Positions 11,448 to 22,827 of a DNA stretch of 64,000 nucleotides are shown in pieces (within the stretch, counting starts at the first letter, position 1; every line of letters begins with the position of its first letter). The stretch lies in contig NC_053490.1 of NCBI RefSeq assembly GCF_905171775.1, positions 28,447,042-28,511,041 of the forward strand, in the 5' to 3' direction. The notes below the pieces were generated by a model that saw nothing but the letters and a program-made list of their open reading frames with translations, was not told where the DNA came from and did not search any database. This DNA is from Rana temporaria (lineage: Eukaryota > Chordata > Amphibia > Anura > Ranidae). Both the position numbers and the translations under genes were made by a program.

Positions 11448-13043
11448 CTATAGCCTACAGGCGCTGATTAAGCAGTGAAAATCTGAGAGTGCAGTCGTAC
11501 AAAAGTAGATCTGTAAATCGACTTCTGTACAACCATAGTGCCCCCATAAGTGGATTTAATTTCTTCCAGTCCCTGCTGAACTGGATGAATTTCGATCCAT
11601 GAATGGCCGACTTGGATCAAATGTAGTATCTGTCCTTATCAGTGTCCAGTAGGGGTGCTTCACTGTCATTCTAGCCTTACAGCTGGGATAGCTGGCTGTA
11701 TAGTACCCCTGCTTGTATGATGAGGGCCCTGAGGGATCTACCAATGGGAACAGAAACCAAAGCGTCCAATGGGTTAGGTTGGGACCGGGAGTAATTCTCT
11801 GGTGTAGGATTCCAAGGGGCCCAGTGCTTTCTGATTGGAGCAATGCTACCTGGTCTGGCCAGGGGCTGGGAAGGCAGAGGGCCCGAGATGTCATGCATCC
11901 CATGGGTGACAAAGTAACACTATGGGTTGGGTACCCTACTGTGTGAAACCGCACTAGTCTATGACACCTATGCTTTTTCTGCTCAACGCCTCATGGACTA
12001 GGCCTTTGGCTGAGACCAGGACAGTTTTTGTTGCCAGGCCACAAGGCCTAGGCAATGCACTGGCACTTTTTTGTTTTTACTTATTTATTTGTACTCTCTG
12101 TGTGTCACCCGCACCTACTGTATATGTGTTTCCTTTTCGCTAAGGATGGTAGAGTGTGGATCCTTAGACCTGCCCTGAAGTCTAGGGGAGGATGTGGAGT
12201 CATGAGGTTCCTTCCTCCCTTGCCTTGGGATGTCTCTCTTCAGGAGAACCCCCTCACCTAGTACTCATTGGTCGGCTTTGGCTTACCATGAGGAGAAGGA
12301 CCAACTGGGCATTTTGGCAAGGTGGGCCTAAGGAGTATTGCACCTCAGGGGGTCAAGGAGGGGTTCTTCCTCTTCAGGAGGGGACTATATGACACACCCT
12401 AAGTGGATCACTTTCTGTGTTCACATGCACGGGTTTTTTTTTTGAGGTTTAGTTTTTGCGCACCACAGTCTTAAAGGTTAAAAAAAAAGGAAAGTGAATG
12501 AAAATCCTACACAGATTGCTCTCACTTCTTGTGTCTCCAAAACAGGCAGTAAATGAAAAGTTCTCCAATGGGACACAGACAGCAAAAAAACGAAACCTTG
12601 CAGTCATTTTAGACCTTCTCTACGCTATGCAAACCTAAATAAAATGTTTTGACTATAGACGACATTAATTCTTGAAAAACCCAGACATCCCCAATATGAT
12701 GTTTCAGTTATAAGTGAAGGGCTTCAAATCTAACTGGAAACATTTTTTAAAGGGTACATTTTATTGTAATTTTCAACAGTGCTGTACAGCATCATGTTAC
12801 AGTGCATATCGTCATACAGTATAACTCAATTGCATTTCCGAACAAACTCAGAATTATAGAGTTAAACCATGTACATGCAAATATGTCTGATTTTACACCA
12901 CAAACAACAAAAACCATTTGAAAGAATTTAAGCCATTCCTATGTCTCCCCTGTTATCTATCTTAGTTTACAGGAATGCATCCTAGTGTATCAGCAGTCCT
13001 CCATATTTATTTCTGGTGATAACATATCTTTTCTCCATCTTTT
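11448..13043. other. Unassigned sequence, no gene seen
   Basis: This 1.6-kb stretch contains short frames without recognisable domains or paired splice signals. I see no terminal repeats or arrays. It may be old single-copy intergenic DNA. Confidence 0.35.
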
Positions 13044-13873
13044 CAGGGCCGTCTTTATGGCAGGGCTAAAGTCATTGTCATTGTTGTGGGGCCCAAAGCA
13101 GCTGCCTCATACTTGCCAACTATCCCATTTTAAATTACCTTGGGCCAGATTCACAACCAGCGGCACAAATTAAGTTACTCAAATCGTATGTCATTTAAGT
13201 TACGGCGCCTTAATTTTTTGTCGTAAGTGCCGTATCCACAGCGCATTTGCGGCCCAAATTGCGCAAGTGTAACTTAAATCCCGAGGCGTAAGGCGGGGTT
13301 ATTGCAAGTGGGAAGGAAGTGGGCGTGCTCCATTGTAATGAGCCGTGACCCCATGCAAATGAAGGGCCGTCCGTACTGCGCATGCGCGCACGAATCAGCA
13401 CCTCACTGGGCATGTGCAGAACTTGGCTTGGCGCAATCAGTGAGATAGGAAAAAGGCCAAGTGTACTTAGTTTGAGAATCGCCCTGTGTATAAAAAGCCC
13501 CAGACAAACACACTTCCCTTGCAAAAGTACATCCCTGTGTTCCCCTTTCCTAGAGCAAGTTGCTTCTGCTCTGTCGTCTGTTGGTGTGTGTTGGTGAGTT
13601 TCGTGTTAGTTAAAAGATTTGGAGGAGTAGTAGAGTGTAGTAGTTGTGTGTTTTTTCTGATTGTATTTTCTGTTTGTTTTTTCCCGTGTTTGTTTTTTGC
13701 TGATTGTTTTTTTTCTGAGTTTTTTCGGAGTTTGTTTTTGAATTTGTAGTAGGTGTCTGCTTGTGTGGTTTGATTTTTGTGTTTGTTGTGTGAGTATTTT
13801 TGTTTGTTTGTTGTGTGAGTATTTTTGTTTGTTTGTTGTGTTTGTTTTTTGTTGGTGCTGAGTGGTGTGTATT

Positions 13874-15371
13874 ATGGCACCAAAGCGCAGGAAGCTCAAT
13901 TTTTCCAGCATCGAGAAGCAGATTCTTGCTAGGGGCATCGCCCAATATGGGCGTTATTTACATGGCCCTGAGAGCCGGAACACCCCCCCGGCCAGGAGGA
14001 AGGAGATGATCCAGAAAATTACGGATCAGATCAATGCGGCGGGGGGGGGAGACGAGGACCCCCGCTGGCATACAAAAGAAGATCAACGATCTTAAGAGCC
14101 TGGTCCGTGACAAGATGGCCAAGATCAATGCCCATGCCAGGGGCACTGGAGGAGGCGCACCCTGCCCCATCAGGCTGAGTGAGGAGGAATGGGCAGTGGC
14201 CCGGTGTTTCCACCCACAGCAGGTGGTGGGCCTGCCTGGCTATCAATCAGATTCTCCTGTGAGGACAGGTAAGTTTTGGCTTTTTCTATCTGGTGATTAG
14301 CATGTGTGGGTGGGGGAAGGGAAGATGTGCCAAGTGTGTGGATCCTCCAACCTGTGAATGTTTTGTGTCCTCCACAGATGGCCAGGAGATTGCTGGGCCA
14401 TCAGGCCAGGAGGTTGCTGGGCCATCAGGCCAGGAGGTTGCTGGGCCATCAGGCCAGGAGGTTGCTGGGCCATCAGGCCAGGCTGCACCATCCCCTGGAC
14501 AAGAGGCTGCTGAGGAGTCCCAAGAATGGCAGGAGTCCCCAGGGGAGGGGAGTGGCCACACCTCCCCTCATGAGGAGGTTGAGGGGAGGAGGATCAGGGG
14601 GTGGAGGATGAAGATATGGAGATTGCCAGGCAAGTCCTTTTGGCATCGGATTTGTTGACCCGTGAGGCTACCCCTGAGGCTGGCAGCAGTCAGGCCACCA
14701 TCAGGGGTAGCCCCTCCCACTCCTCCCCCAACAGGCCTCAACCCACAAGGGTCTCTCTCTTCCCTCCTCCCAGGCCACAAGACACGGCTGCAGGCAGGAT
14801 GGCGACCCATGAGGCCAGGGGGGTGGCCGAGCATCTGCCGGGCAGTCTGCAGAGGGACAATGCCCGGCAGACCCGCAATCTGGCTCAGATCAAAGAGATT
14901 CTGAGCCAGATGGAGGCCAGCCTGGGTACAATTAAGGAGTCACTCACTGATGTGGCCACAAACTCCTTGGCGGTCATCACATGCCTTTGTGACCTGCAGA
15001 CCGCCACAACAGGCATGGCCCAGGAGGTGAGTGCCCTGACCCAGGCTGTCCCGGACAATACCCGGGCTGGCCAGGCCAATGCGGCTGCCCTCACAATCTG
15101 TCTGACCAGGATAGCAGTGGCCTTGGAGGGCAGGCCAGCAGGAGGACAGTCACCAGGGGAGGCTCCTCCTTCCCGTGCTCACCCACCCCCTCAGGATGAT
15201 CTTCCTTCCCGTGCTCACACCCCCCCCCCAGGATGATCCTCCTTCCCCTGCTCACACCCCCCCCAGGATGATCCTCCTTCCCCTGCTCACACCCCCCCCC
15301 AGGAGGCTCCTCTGGTTGGCCGTGGCCGTGCCCGTGGGCGGCCCAGGCGTAGCTTACGCCGCCGCCGTTAA
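13874..15371 (+). pseudogene. Harbinger Myb/SANT-like accessory protein, frameshifted
   Basis: In Harbinger elements this protein helps the transposase reach the nucleus and DNA. The start at 13874 (MAPKRRKLNFSS) is chosen for its basic N-terminus. A Myb/SANT-like three-helix region follows (IEKQILARGIAQYG ... MIQKITDQIN ... IQKKINDLKSLVRDKMAKI), split by a frame change at the G9 run 14041-14049. A donor at about 14268 (ACAG/GTAAGT) and acceptor at about 14378 (CCACAG) suggest one intron. The next exon has four or five QEVAGPSG octapeptides, then a second frame change near 14585 and an alpha-helical region (14860-15130). A C-run-rich repeat (15180-15300) changes frame again, and an arginine-rich tail ends at 15371. 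Confidence 0.75.
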
Positions 15372-15714
15372 TTTTGCAGGGTATTTTTGATTTTTTTTTT
15401 TTTATTATACTGTACTTATGATTTGTTTAATGTGTGTGAATGATGTGTGAATGTGGGGGTGGCATTCCTGATTAAATAAGGGTGTCACCCTCAGTTTTGG
15501 TGGAGTAGGGATCCCCAGGACCAGGGAGAAGTGATCCCAGGTCCATGAATGGTGTATGAATGCACAGTGACATAATTGGAGCCGTGGCGGGGCGTTACTG
15601 CTCCCAAGTACCATTGGGGGGGTACTTGGATCTAATCCAATTAGATGTGCATGTGATGTGTCTGTGCTAGGGACCACAGTGGGTGTGCATTCATGCATTC
15701 TCATTGTGACATGT

Positions 15715-16921
15715 TTACTGTGCAAAGATGCCTTCTGCGAGGCGTCTCCTGGCTGCTGTTCCCTCAGAAGAGGGGGTACCCTGGGTTAGGGGGGGATTGT
15801 CTGGTTCAGGGGTCAGATCATCACGTATGTCAATCTGCAGGCCCTTTCTCACGGCGAAGTTGTGCAGAATGCAACATGCCCCGATGATCTGGCACACGAA
15901 GTTTGGGGAATACAAAAGGGTCCCCCAGACTTATCCAGGCATCGGAAACGTGACTTCAGGAGGCCAAATGTGCGCTCCACAACTCCACGGGTACGTGCTT
16001 GTGCAGCATTGTAGTTTTCTTCTCCTGGGGTCTGGGGGTTCCGGTATGGAGTCATAAGATGGGGTCCCAGTGCATATGCAGAGTCACCTGGAAGGGAAAA
16101 GACAGGAGGATGTTAGTCATGCATGTGCCCCTCGTGATGTCTGCATCATGGGGAGGGACAGTCATACCTGACACCCATGTCACTCACCAACCAGCCAGCT
16201 GTCCCCATACACGTTCTGTTCCAATTCTCTGGAGATGTTGCTGTGACGGAATATGTAGCTGTCATGGCTGGATCCTGGGAATTTGGCACAGACGTGCCAT
16301 ATGAGGCATTGGGCATCCACTATCACCTGTACATTGATTGAATGCCAGTGCTTCCTATTGCGGTACATGTGCTCTGTCTCATGGGGGGGGCTGTAGTGCC
16401 ACATGTGTGCAATCAATGGCCCCGATGGTGTGTGGGAATCCTGCAATTTGGAAAAAATACGTCATTGTGTCCATTCGCTGGACCTCCTGGGAGGGTTTGA
16501 TGAATTGATTGGCCATGCGTCTCAGGATTGCAGGGACAACCTGGTGCACACATCTGCTAATGGAGGATTGTGACATCCCAGCCACACCTCCACTTGTGCG
16601 CTGAAAAGAGCCAGTGGCAAGGAAATGCAGTGTTGCCATTACCTTGATCAGTGGCTGCACTGCATGTGAGCGTTGTGTTGGGCTGGTGATGTCATCCTGC
16701 AGGATTGTGGTTAATTCCAGGGTGGCTTCACGGTTGAATCTGAAGTTGCGATACACCTCAGAAGCAGCCATGCTAAACACATCTAGGCGTCTGCGGTATA
16801 CCCTCTCCTGTGCCCTCCTCCTCCTCTGTTCCCTCCTCCTTCTTAGCGCCTCTAAAGTCATTAGTGCAGTTATGATCATGGATGGCCCTGGCATGTTGGC
16901 AGACAGATTGTAGTCCGGCAA
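15715..16921 (-). pseudogene. Harbinger DDE transposase (HARBI1-like), two frameshifts
   Basis: The start at 16921 (MPDYNLSANMPG) is followed by a polybasic stretch. A helical domain contains GVAGMSQSSISR. The catalytic triad is visible: D in IGAIDCTH (about residue 170), D in IVDAQCLI, and E in GVVERTFGLLKSRFR. Frame is lost at a C8 run (plus-strand G run around 16383-16390) and again near 15922. A 100-bp intron with GTGAGT donor and CAG acceptor (16088-16187) joins WLVG to DSAYALG. The end is EGIFAQ. The whole domain is otherwise collinear with the family, so this is a young relic or contains sequence errors. Confidence 0.88.
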
Positions 16922-18256
16922 GTGTGTGTGCTCAGCTCTTCCTTAATGGTGTTGCTGTAGCTGACCTTTACACGGCTGGTGTAAAATTAGGGCACCTTTT
17001 ATAAAGTGTAACTTCCCGCCGGGAAACTAACAGAAGAGCACAGGGCGTAATCTACGCCGCACACACTTAATTTTGTGGATCGCCTTATCTCCCTCATTTG
17101 CATCTTTGCCTATCAAAACAGCGGCGTGTCTAGCGTATTTTGCGTGCGAAGAAGCGCCGGTGTAATTATTTTAGGTAGGACGGAAAAAACGGAATTTCAG
17201 GCGTATCTCGTTTTGAGGATCAGGCGCAAAAATACGCGCGGCGCAAATTTCAATTACGCCACGCATCTCGAGTTAAGTCGGCGCATCTGCTTTGTGAATC
17301 TGGCCCCTTGTCCCTTGAAGTTTTAGTCATGTGCTCTGTTCTGATATCTCAGTGTGAAGTGCTGCTACTAATGCTGCCCTATTGTTGTGTACAGATGACT
17401 CACCTGCAGACCCTGTGTTTACATGTAAATAACCCCAATTCATATGTAAATAACGGGAGCATTCATACGTAAATAGCTGAGGATGGCGGCATTCATATGT
17501 AAATAAAGGCGGCATTCATATGTATATCATGCCCCTCTGCAGTGAATAGATGATGTGCTGTTACCTCTAGCAACCAATCAGTGAGCAGTATTACTGTACA
17601 GTAATCTTTAGCAACCAATCAACAAGAAGAAATCATGCGTTGTAACCTCTAGCCGTAATGTGTGCTGTAACTTCTAGCAACCAGTCAGTAAGTGGTAATG
17701 ATATGCTGTTACCTCTGGCAACCAATCGCAATCACTGCCTGATCTGATACAGTAAACTGATTTTAAGTCTAGCTGATATTTATTGTATGTCTCAGAGCAG
17801 GTGGAGAGCAAAATTGTATGGGGGGGGGCCCAAGATTTTTTTTTGCCCAGGGTCCAATCAACATTAAAGACGGCCCTGATGAGTCCACGAGTGCATCATT
17901 GGTCAAAGGCTTTATGCATGATAGATGGGAGGAGCATAGGGTTGCCTTGAATGGTTAAAGTCTTTGTACCACCTGTACAACCACTTTTACCTACAGGTAA
18001 GCCTACCGTGTTTCCCCGGAAATAAGACCGGGTCTTATATTAATTTTGTCTACAAAAAACACACTAGGACTTATTTTCGGGGTAGGGCTTATTTATTTAC
18101 GGTATTTACTAGGGTTGTCCCGATACCGATACTAGTATCGGTATCGGGACCGATTCCGAGTATTTGCGGGAGTACTCGTACTCCCGAAAAATACCCCAGA
18201 TACAGAAATAGAATACCCCCCCCGCCGCCGCTGTTACGCCGCATCCCGCCGCCATC

Positions 18257-18463
18257 CCGACTGGTTAATACGAGCGGGGAACATTACAGCTTTCATTTGA
18301 ATAGCTGTAATGATTCGTGCCGCGCCGCATATAGACACTCCCCCTTGCTCGGGTGAACTGTCCAATCCCGAGCAAGGGGGAGTGTCTATACGCAGCGCGG
18401 CGCGAATCATTACAGCTATTCAAATGAAAGCTGTAATGTTCCCCGTGCGTATTAACCAGTCGG
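18257..18463. repeat. Inverted repeat, arms about 97 bp
   Basis: The left arm runs from CGACTGGTTAATACG to CCCTTGCTCGGG. After a spacer of about 13 bases the right arm returns as CCCGAGCAAGGG ... TATTAACCAGTCG. There are only a few mismatches. The arms could form a long hairpin. Confidence 0.88.
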
Positions 18464-18474
18464 CATGATGCAGG

Positions 18475-19320
18475 TAAGGGGGACATGGCTGGATATGGGG
18501 GGACATGGCTGCATATGGGGGACATGGCTGCATAGGGGGGGACATGGCTGGATATGGGGGGAGACATGGCTGCATTGGGGGGGACATGGCTGGATATGGG
18601 GGGAGACATGGCTGCATATGGGGGGACATGGCTGGATATGGGGGGGGGAGACATGGCTGCATAGAGGGGGACATAGCTGGATATGGGGGGAGACATGGCT
18701 GCATATGGGGGACATGGCTGGATATAGGGGGAGACATGGCTGCATATGGGGGACATGGCTGGATATGGGGGGAGACATGGCTGGATATGGGGGGGGCATG
18801 GCTGGATATGGGGGGGAGACATGGCTGCATATGGGGGGACATGGCTGGATATGGGGGGAGACATGGCTGCATATGGGGGACATGGCTGGATATGGGGGGG
18901 AGACATGGCTGCATATGGGGGGACATGGCTGCATGGGGGGGACATGGCTGCATATGGGGGACATGGCTGGATATGGGGGGAGACATGGCTGCATATGGGG
19001 GGACATGGCTGGATATGGGGGGACATGGCTGGATATGGGGGGACATGGCTGGATATGGGGGGGGGACATGGCTGCATATGGGGGGACATGGCTGCATATG
19101 GGGGGGAGACATGGCTGCATCTGTGGGGGGACATGGCTGGATATGGGGGAGACATGGCTGCATATGGGGGGACATGGCTGCATGGGGGGGACATGGCTGG
19201 ATATGGGGGGGACATGGCTGCATATGGGGGGACATGGCTGGATATGGGGGGAGACATGGCTGGATATGGGGGGGAGACATGGCTGCATTTGTGGGGGGAC
19301 ATGGCTGCATTTGTGGGGGA
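18475..19320 (+). repeat. G-rich minisatellite, about 20-bp unit alternating two forms
   Basis: Units of GACATGGCTGCATATGGGGG and GACATGGCTGGATATGGGGG alternate, often with an extra GA and with G runs of four to nine. Variation in G-run length shifts frame frequently. Even so, ORFs of 190-350 codons exist on both strands; they are array artefacts. Confidence 0.95.
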
Positions 19321-19514
19321 CATTTAAAAAAAAATATCGGTATTCGGTATCGGCGAGTACTTAAGAAAAAGTATCGGTACTTGTACTCAGTCCTAAAAAA
19401 GTGGTATCGGGACAACCCTAGTATTTACAATGACAATCTTAAAGTAGTTGTAACCATAAAAAAAATCCTGTTCCTTTAAAGCAAAATGCTTGTGCTGTGT
19501 CATTTACCCCTCTC

Positions 19515-20360
19515 CATGGGCGTCCGCTCCATATGGCAAGGGGGGTCTATTGCCCCCCCCCCCTGGAAACCAGAGTGGACTGCACTTTTCAGGCTCCACG
19601 TGGATGCATTCCACACACACCATATCTTAACAAAAATGATTATTTTTAATAATGTGGAATGCTTCCTATGTAGAACCTGAAAAGTCCCAGTATATTCCTG
19701 ACATTGCCATAAGTATAAAGACACATACAGAATACAGCCCACCTCCAGGAAAGGGAAAATTCCACCCTTGCACTGCTGGGGGGAAATTACCACTTTTACT
19801 TCTATGTTTCCATGTTCCAGCCAGCCACACTGCTCTCCTCCTCAACCCAAAGCCTCAGCATCATTGCATAACATACAGGAACATTAACCCTGTATGGTAC
19901 AATGAGGATGATGGAGTGCCACCACAGCCGGTCACAACTTTCACAGAAGCTGCAGGGGACCAGTCACAGAGATTGAGGGAATCAGGAAAAGTTTGATACA
20001 CAGAAAGTATATTTGTTCCAATTTAATATGTTTATTATGCCTCAGAGAAAGGAACTGGAGAATTCACACTCAGTCCCTTTTTATTTTTCAAAAGTGAGCT
20101 ATCAGGGGTCTGTTTAGTCCCCTGATATTTCACCAAAGCCCCCCAGCAAGACTGGTAAAAAAACGTAAAAAGAAATAAATTTGAAAAAAAAATGACACCG
20201 TCCACTGCTCTTCTAACACCGCCCACTGCTCTACTGACACCATCCATCCTATTTGGCTGCTGGGGGGGGGTTTAAACCCCAGCTAGGGTTAAATGTGACT
20301 ATGTATTGCCACTGCCGAAGCGCCCCCCCCCCCCTGAAAAAATTTCAGGGGACGCCCATG
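19515..20360. mobile_element. hAT-like nonautonomous element (846 bp)
   Basis: The ends CATGGGCGTCC and GGACGCCCATG are inverted. The exact 8-bp duplication CCCCTCTC occupies 19507-19514 and 20361-20368. C-rich runs lie just inside each end. No transposase or array is present. Confidence 0.87.
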
Positions 20361-20639
20361 CCCCTCTCTACAGTATGTTCTAAAAATCCTGAAATAAAAC
20401 AATAAAATTATTTTTTTTTCTGTGTCCCCCTATGTTCTCTCCCTCCCCATCTCCCCATGTCAGGTCAGGAGTACATTTTCAACATCATTTTAATAACATC
20501 TTGGCTGAAATCCTTTTATAAAACAGGATCACACTGGTATAAGGTGCAGTGTGTCTCCCATAGTCTCATGGAGAATACCTTTTTTTACAGCTCCCCTGGT
20601 CGCACACTTGATCTGCTCTTCTCCGTGCTGAGATCCCTG

Positions 20640-22570
20640 GTGACGTCAGCCCGCTCCGTGCACTGAAGAGGGAGGGGCTACAGACGTCAGCTGGGAGGAG
20701 AAGAGTAGGGGGAAGACACGAGATCCCCGGTGATGTCAGCCGGCTCCGTGCACTGAAGAGGGAGGGGCCACAGACGTCAGCTGGGAGGAGAAGAGTAGGG
20801 GGAAGACACGAGATCCCCGGTGATGTCAGCCCGCTCCGTGCACTGAAGAGGGAGGGGCCACAGACGTCAGCTGGGAGGAGAAGAGTAGGGGGAAGACACG
20901 AGATCCCCGGTGATGTCAGCCCGCTCCGTGCACTGAAGAGGGAGGGGCCACAGACGTCAGCTGGGAGGAGAAGAGTAGGGGGAAGACACAAGATCCCCGG
21001 TGACGTCAGCCCGCTCCGTGCACTGAAGAGGGAGGGGCCACAGACGTCAGCTGGGAGGAGAAGAGTAGGGGGAAGACACGAGATCCCCGGTGATGTCAGC
21101 CGGCTCCGTGCACTGAAGAGGGAGGGGCCACAGATGTCAGCTGGGAGGAGAAGAGTAGGGGGAAGACACGAGATCCCCGGTGATGTCAGCCCGCTCCGTG
21201 CACTGAAGAGGGAGGGGCCACAGACGTCAGCTGGGAGGAGAAGAGTAGGGGGAAGACACGAGATCCCCGGTGATGTCAGCCTGCTCCGTGCACTGAAGAG
21301 GGAGGGGCCACAGACGTCAGCTGGGAGGAGAAGAGTAGGGGGAAGACACAAGATCCCCGGTGACGTCAGCCCGCTCCGTGCACTGAAGAGGGAGGGGCCA
21401 CAGACGTCAGCTGGGAGGAGAAGAGTAGGGGGAAGACACGAGATCCCCGGTGATGTCAGCCCGCTCCGTGCACTGAAGAGGGAGGGGCCACAGACGTCAG
21501 CTGGGAGGAGAAGAGTAGGGGGAAGACACAAGATCCCCGGTGACGTCAGCCCGCTCCGTGCACTGAAGAGGGAGGGGCCACAGACATCAGCTGGGAGGAG
21601 AAGAGTAGGGGGAAGACACGAGATTCCGGTGACGTCAGCCTGCTCCGTGCACTGAAGAGGGAGGGGCCACAGACGTCAGCTGGGAGGAGAAGAGTAGGGG
21701 GACGACACGAGATACCCGGTGACATCAGCCCGCTCCGTGCACTGAAGAGGGAGGGGCCACAGACGTCAGCTGGGAGGAGAAGAGTAGGGGGAAGACACGA
21801 GATCCCCGGTGATGTCAGCCGGCTCCGTGCACTGAAGAGGGAGGGGCCACAGATGTCAGCTGGGAGGAGAAGAGTAGGGGGAAGACACGAGATCCCCGGT
21901 GATGTCAGCCCGCTCCGTGCACTGAAGAGGGAGGGGCCACAGACGTCAGCTGGGAGGAGAAGAGTAGGGGGAAGACACGAGATCCCCGGTGATGTCAGCC
22001 CGCTCCGTGCACTGAAGAGGGAGGGGCCACAGACGTCAGCTGGGAGGAGAAGAGTAGGGGGAAGACACGAGATCCCCGGTGACGTCAGCCCGCTCCGTGC
22101 ACTGAAGAGGGAGGGGCCACAGACGTCAGCTGGGAGGAGAAGAGTAGGGGGAAGACACGAGATCCCCGGTGATGTCAGCCCGCTCCGTGCACTGAAGAGG
22201 GAGGGGCCACAGACGTCAGCTGGGAGGAGAAGAGTAGGGGGAAGACACAAGATCCCCGGTGACGTCAGCCCGCTCCGTGCACTGAAGAGGGAGGGGCCAC
22301 AGACATCAGCTGGGAGGAGAAGAGTAGGGGGAAGACACGAGATCCCGGTGACGTCAGCCTGCTCCGTGCACTGAAGAGGGAGGGGCCACAGACGTCAGCT
22401 GGGAGGAGAAGAGTAGGGGGACGACACGAGATACCCGGTGACATCAGCCCGCTCCGTGCACTGAAGAGGGAGGGGCCACAGACGTCAGCTGGGAGGAGAA
22501 GAGTAGGGGGAAGACACGAGATCCCCGGTGACGTCAGCCCGCTCCGTGCCCTGAAGAGGGAGGGGCTGCA
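20640..22570. repeat. 90-bp minisatellite with a 719-bp higher-order period
   Basis: About 21 copies of a 90-bp unit run uninterrupted. Each has GACGTCAGCTGGGAGGAG, AGAGTAGGGGGAAGACAC and GATCCCCGGTGAYGTCAGCC segments. Marker variants (CAGATGTCAG, ACATCAGCTG, GACGACACGAGATACCC) recur in the same order 719 bases apart, so eight units were copied as a block (about 21132-21850 and 21851-22569). Because 90 is divisible by three, a frame of up to 321 codons stays open on the minus strand; it is not a gene. Nine units carry an exact TGACGTCA palindrome. Confidence 0.95.
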
Positions 22571-22827
22571 GAAGTCAGTGAGGAGAAAAGAAGAAAACCT
22601 CCGGCGGGTCAGCAGCGGCTGCTAATAAAGTATTTTATAATATGGTACAGTCACAAGGGGAGACACTGCACTCCATACCAGTACGATCATCCTACAAAAC
22701 AGACCACAGTTTTTTCATTTACTTTACTAGGGCTTATTTTTGGGGTAGGGCTTATATTGCAGCCCTCCCCAATAATCACGCTAGGTCTTATATTCGGGGT
22801 AGGGCTTATTTTCGGGGAAACACGGTA

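Larger units (their letters stand above)
13142..17306. mobile_element. PIF/Harbinger transposon with both genes (4.2 kb)
   Basis: The ends GGGCCAGATTCACAA and TTTGTGAATCTGGCCC are inverted, with a 3-bp duplication CTT (13139-13141, 17307-17309). Three-bp duplications and two separate genes, a Myb-like protein and a DDE transposase, are characteristic of PIF/Harbinger. The genes converge: Myb-like on plus (13874-15371) and transposase on minus (16921-15715), with about 340 bases between their stops. Both carry frameshifts. Its terminal sequence is shared with several MITEs in this window, making an element like this their likely mobiliser. Confidence 0.92.
13044..17878. mobile_element. Older TIR repeat split by a Harbinger element
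   Basis: CAGGGCCGTCTTTA at 13044 and its inverse TAAAGACGGCCCTG ending at 17878 look like hAT-type ends. The flanks do not show a matching 8-bp repeat. The Harbinger insertion at 13142-17306 divides it; the remaining right part (17310-17878) includes GCAACCAATCA-type tandem motifs. No coding sequence of its own was seen. Confidence 0.55.
18110..19420. mobile_element. hAT-like element with minisatellite and palindrome
   Basis: The ends TAGGGTTGTCCCGATACC and GGTATCGGGACAACCCTA are perfectly inverted over 18 bases. The exact 8-bp duplication GTATTTAC lies at 18102-18109 and 19421-19428. It contains a 200-bp inverted repeat (18257-18463) and a G-rich minisatellite (18475-19320). No transposase is encoded. 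Confidence 0.93.
18006..22825. mobile_element. TA-flanked element with CCGTGTTTCCCC ends, heavily nested
   Basis: The ends CCGTGTTTCCCCGG and CCGAAAATAAG-type inverse (TTTTCGGGGAAACACGG) face each other, and TA lies outside each (18004-18005, 22826-22827). The flanks 17975-18003 and 22828-22860 rejoin as one older repeat (CTACAGGTAAGCC / ATTAAGGCTTACATGTAGG), which supports the boundaries. TA targets suggest a Tc1/mariner-type source. Inside are two hAT-like insertions and a 90-bp minisatellite. A partial relative lies at 41836-42213. Confidence 0.8.

Noticed and set aside
18265..19479. Frames of 193-352 codons rich in CSHVPPYP or MAAYGGTWL repeats
   Set aside because: They lie wholly in the G-rich minisatellite of a hAT-like element. 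They occur in several frames on both strands at once and change with G-run length.
20566..22374. Long open frames (321, 234 and 173 codons) on both strands of the 90-bp array
   Set aside because: The period is divisible by three, so one stop-free unit keeps a frame open indefinitely. The predicted proteins are pure 30-residue repeats with no domain, and both strands are open.
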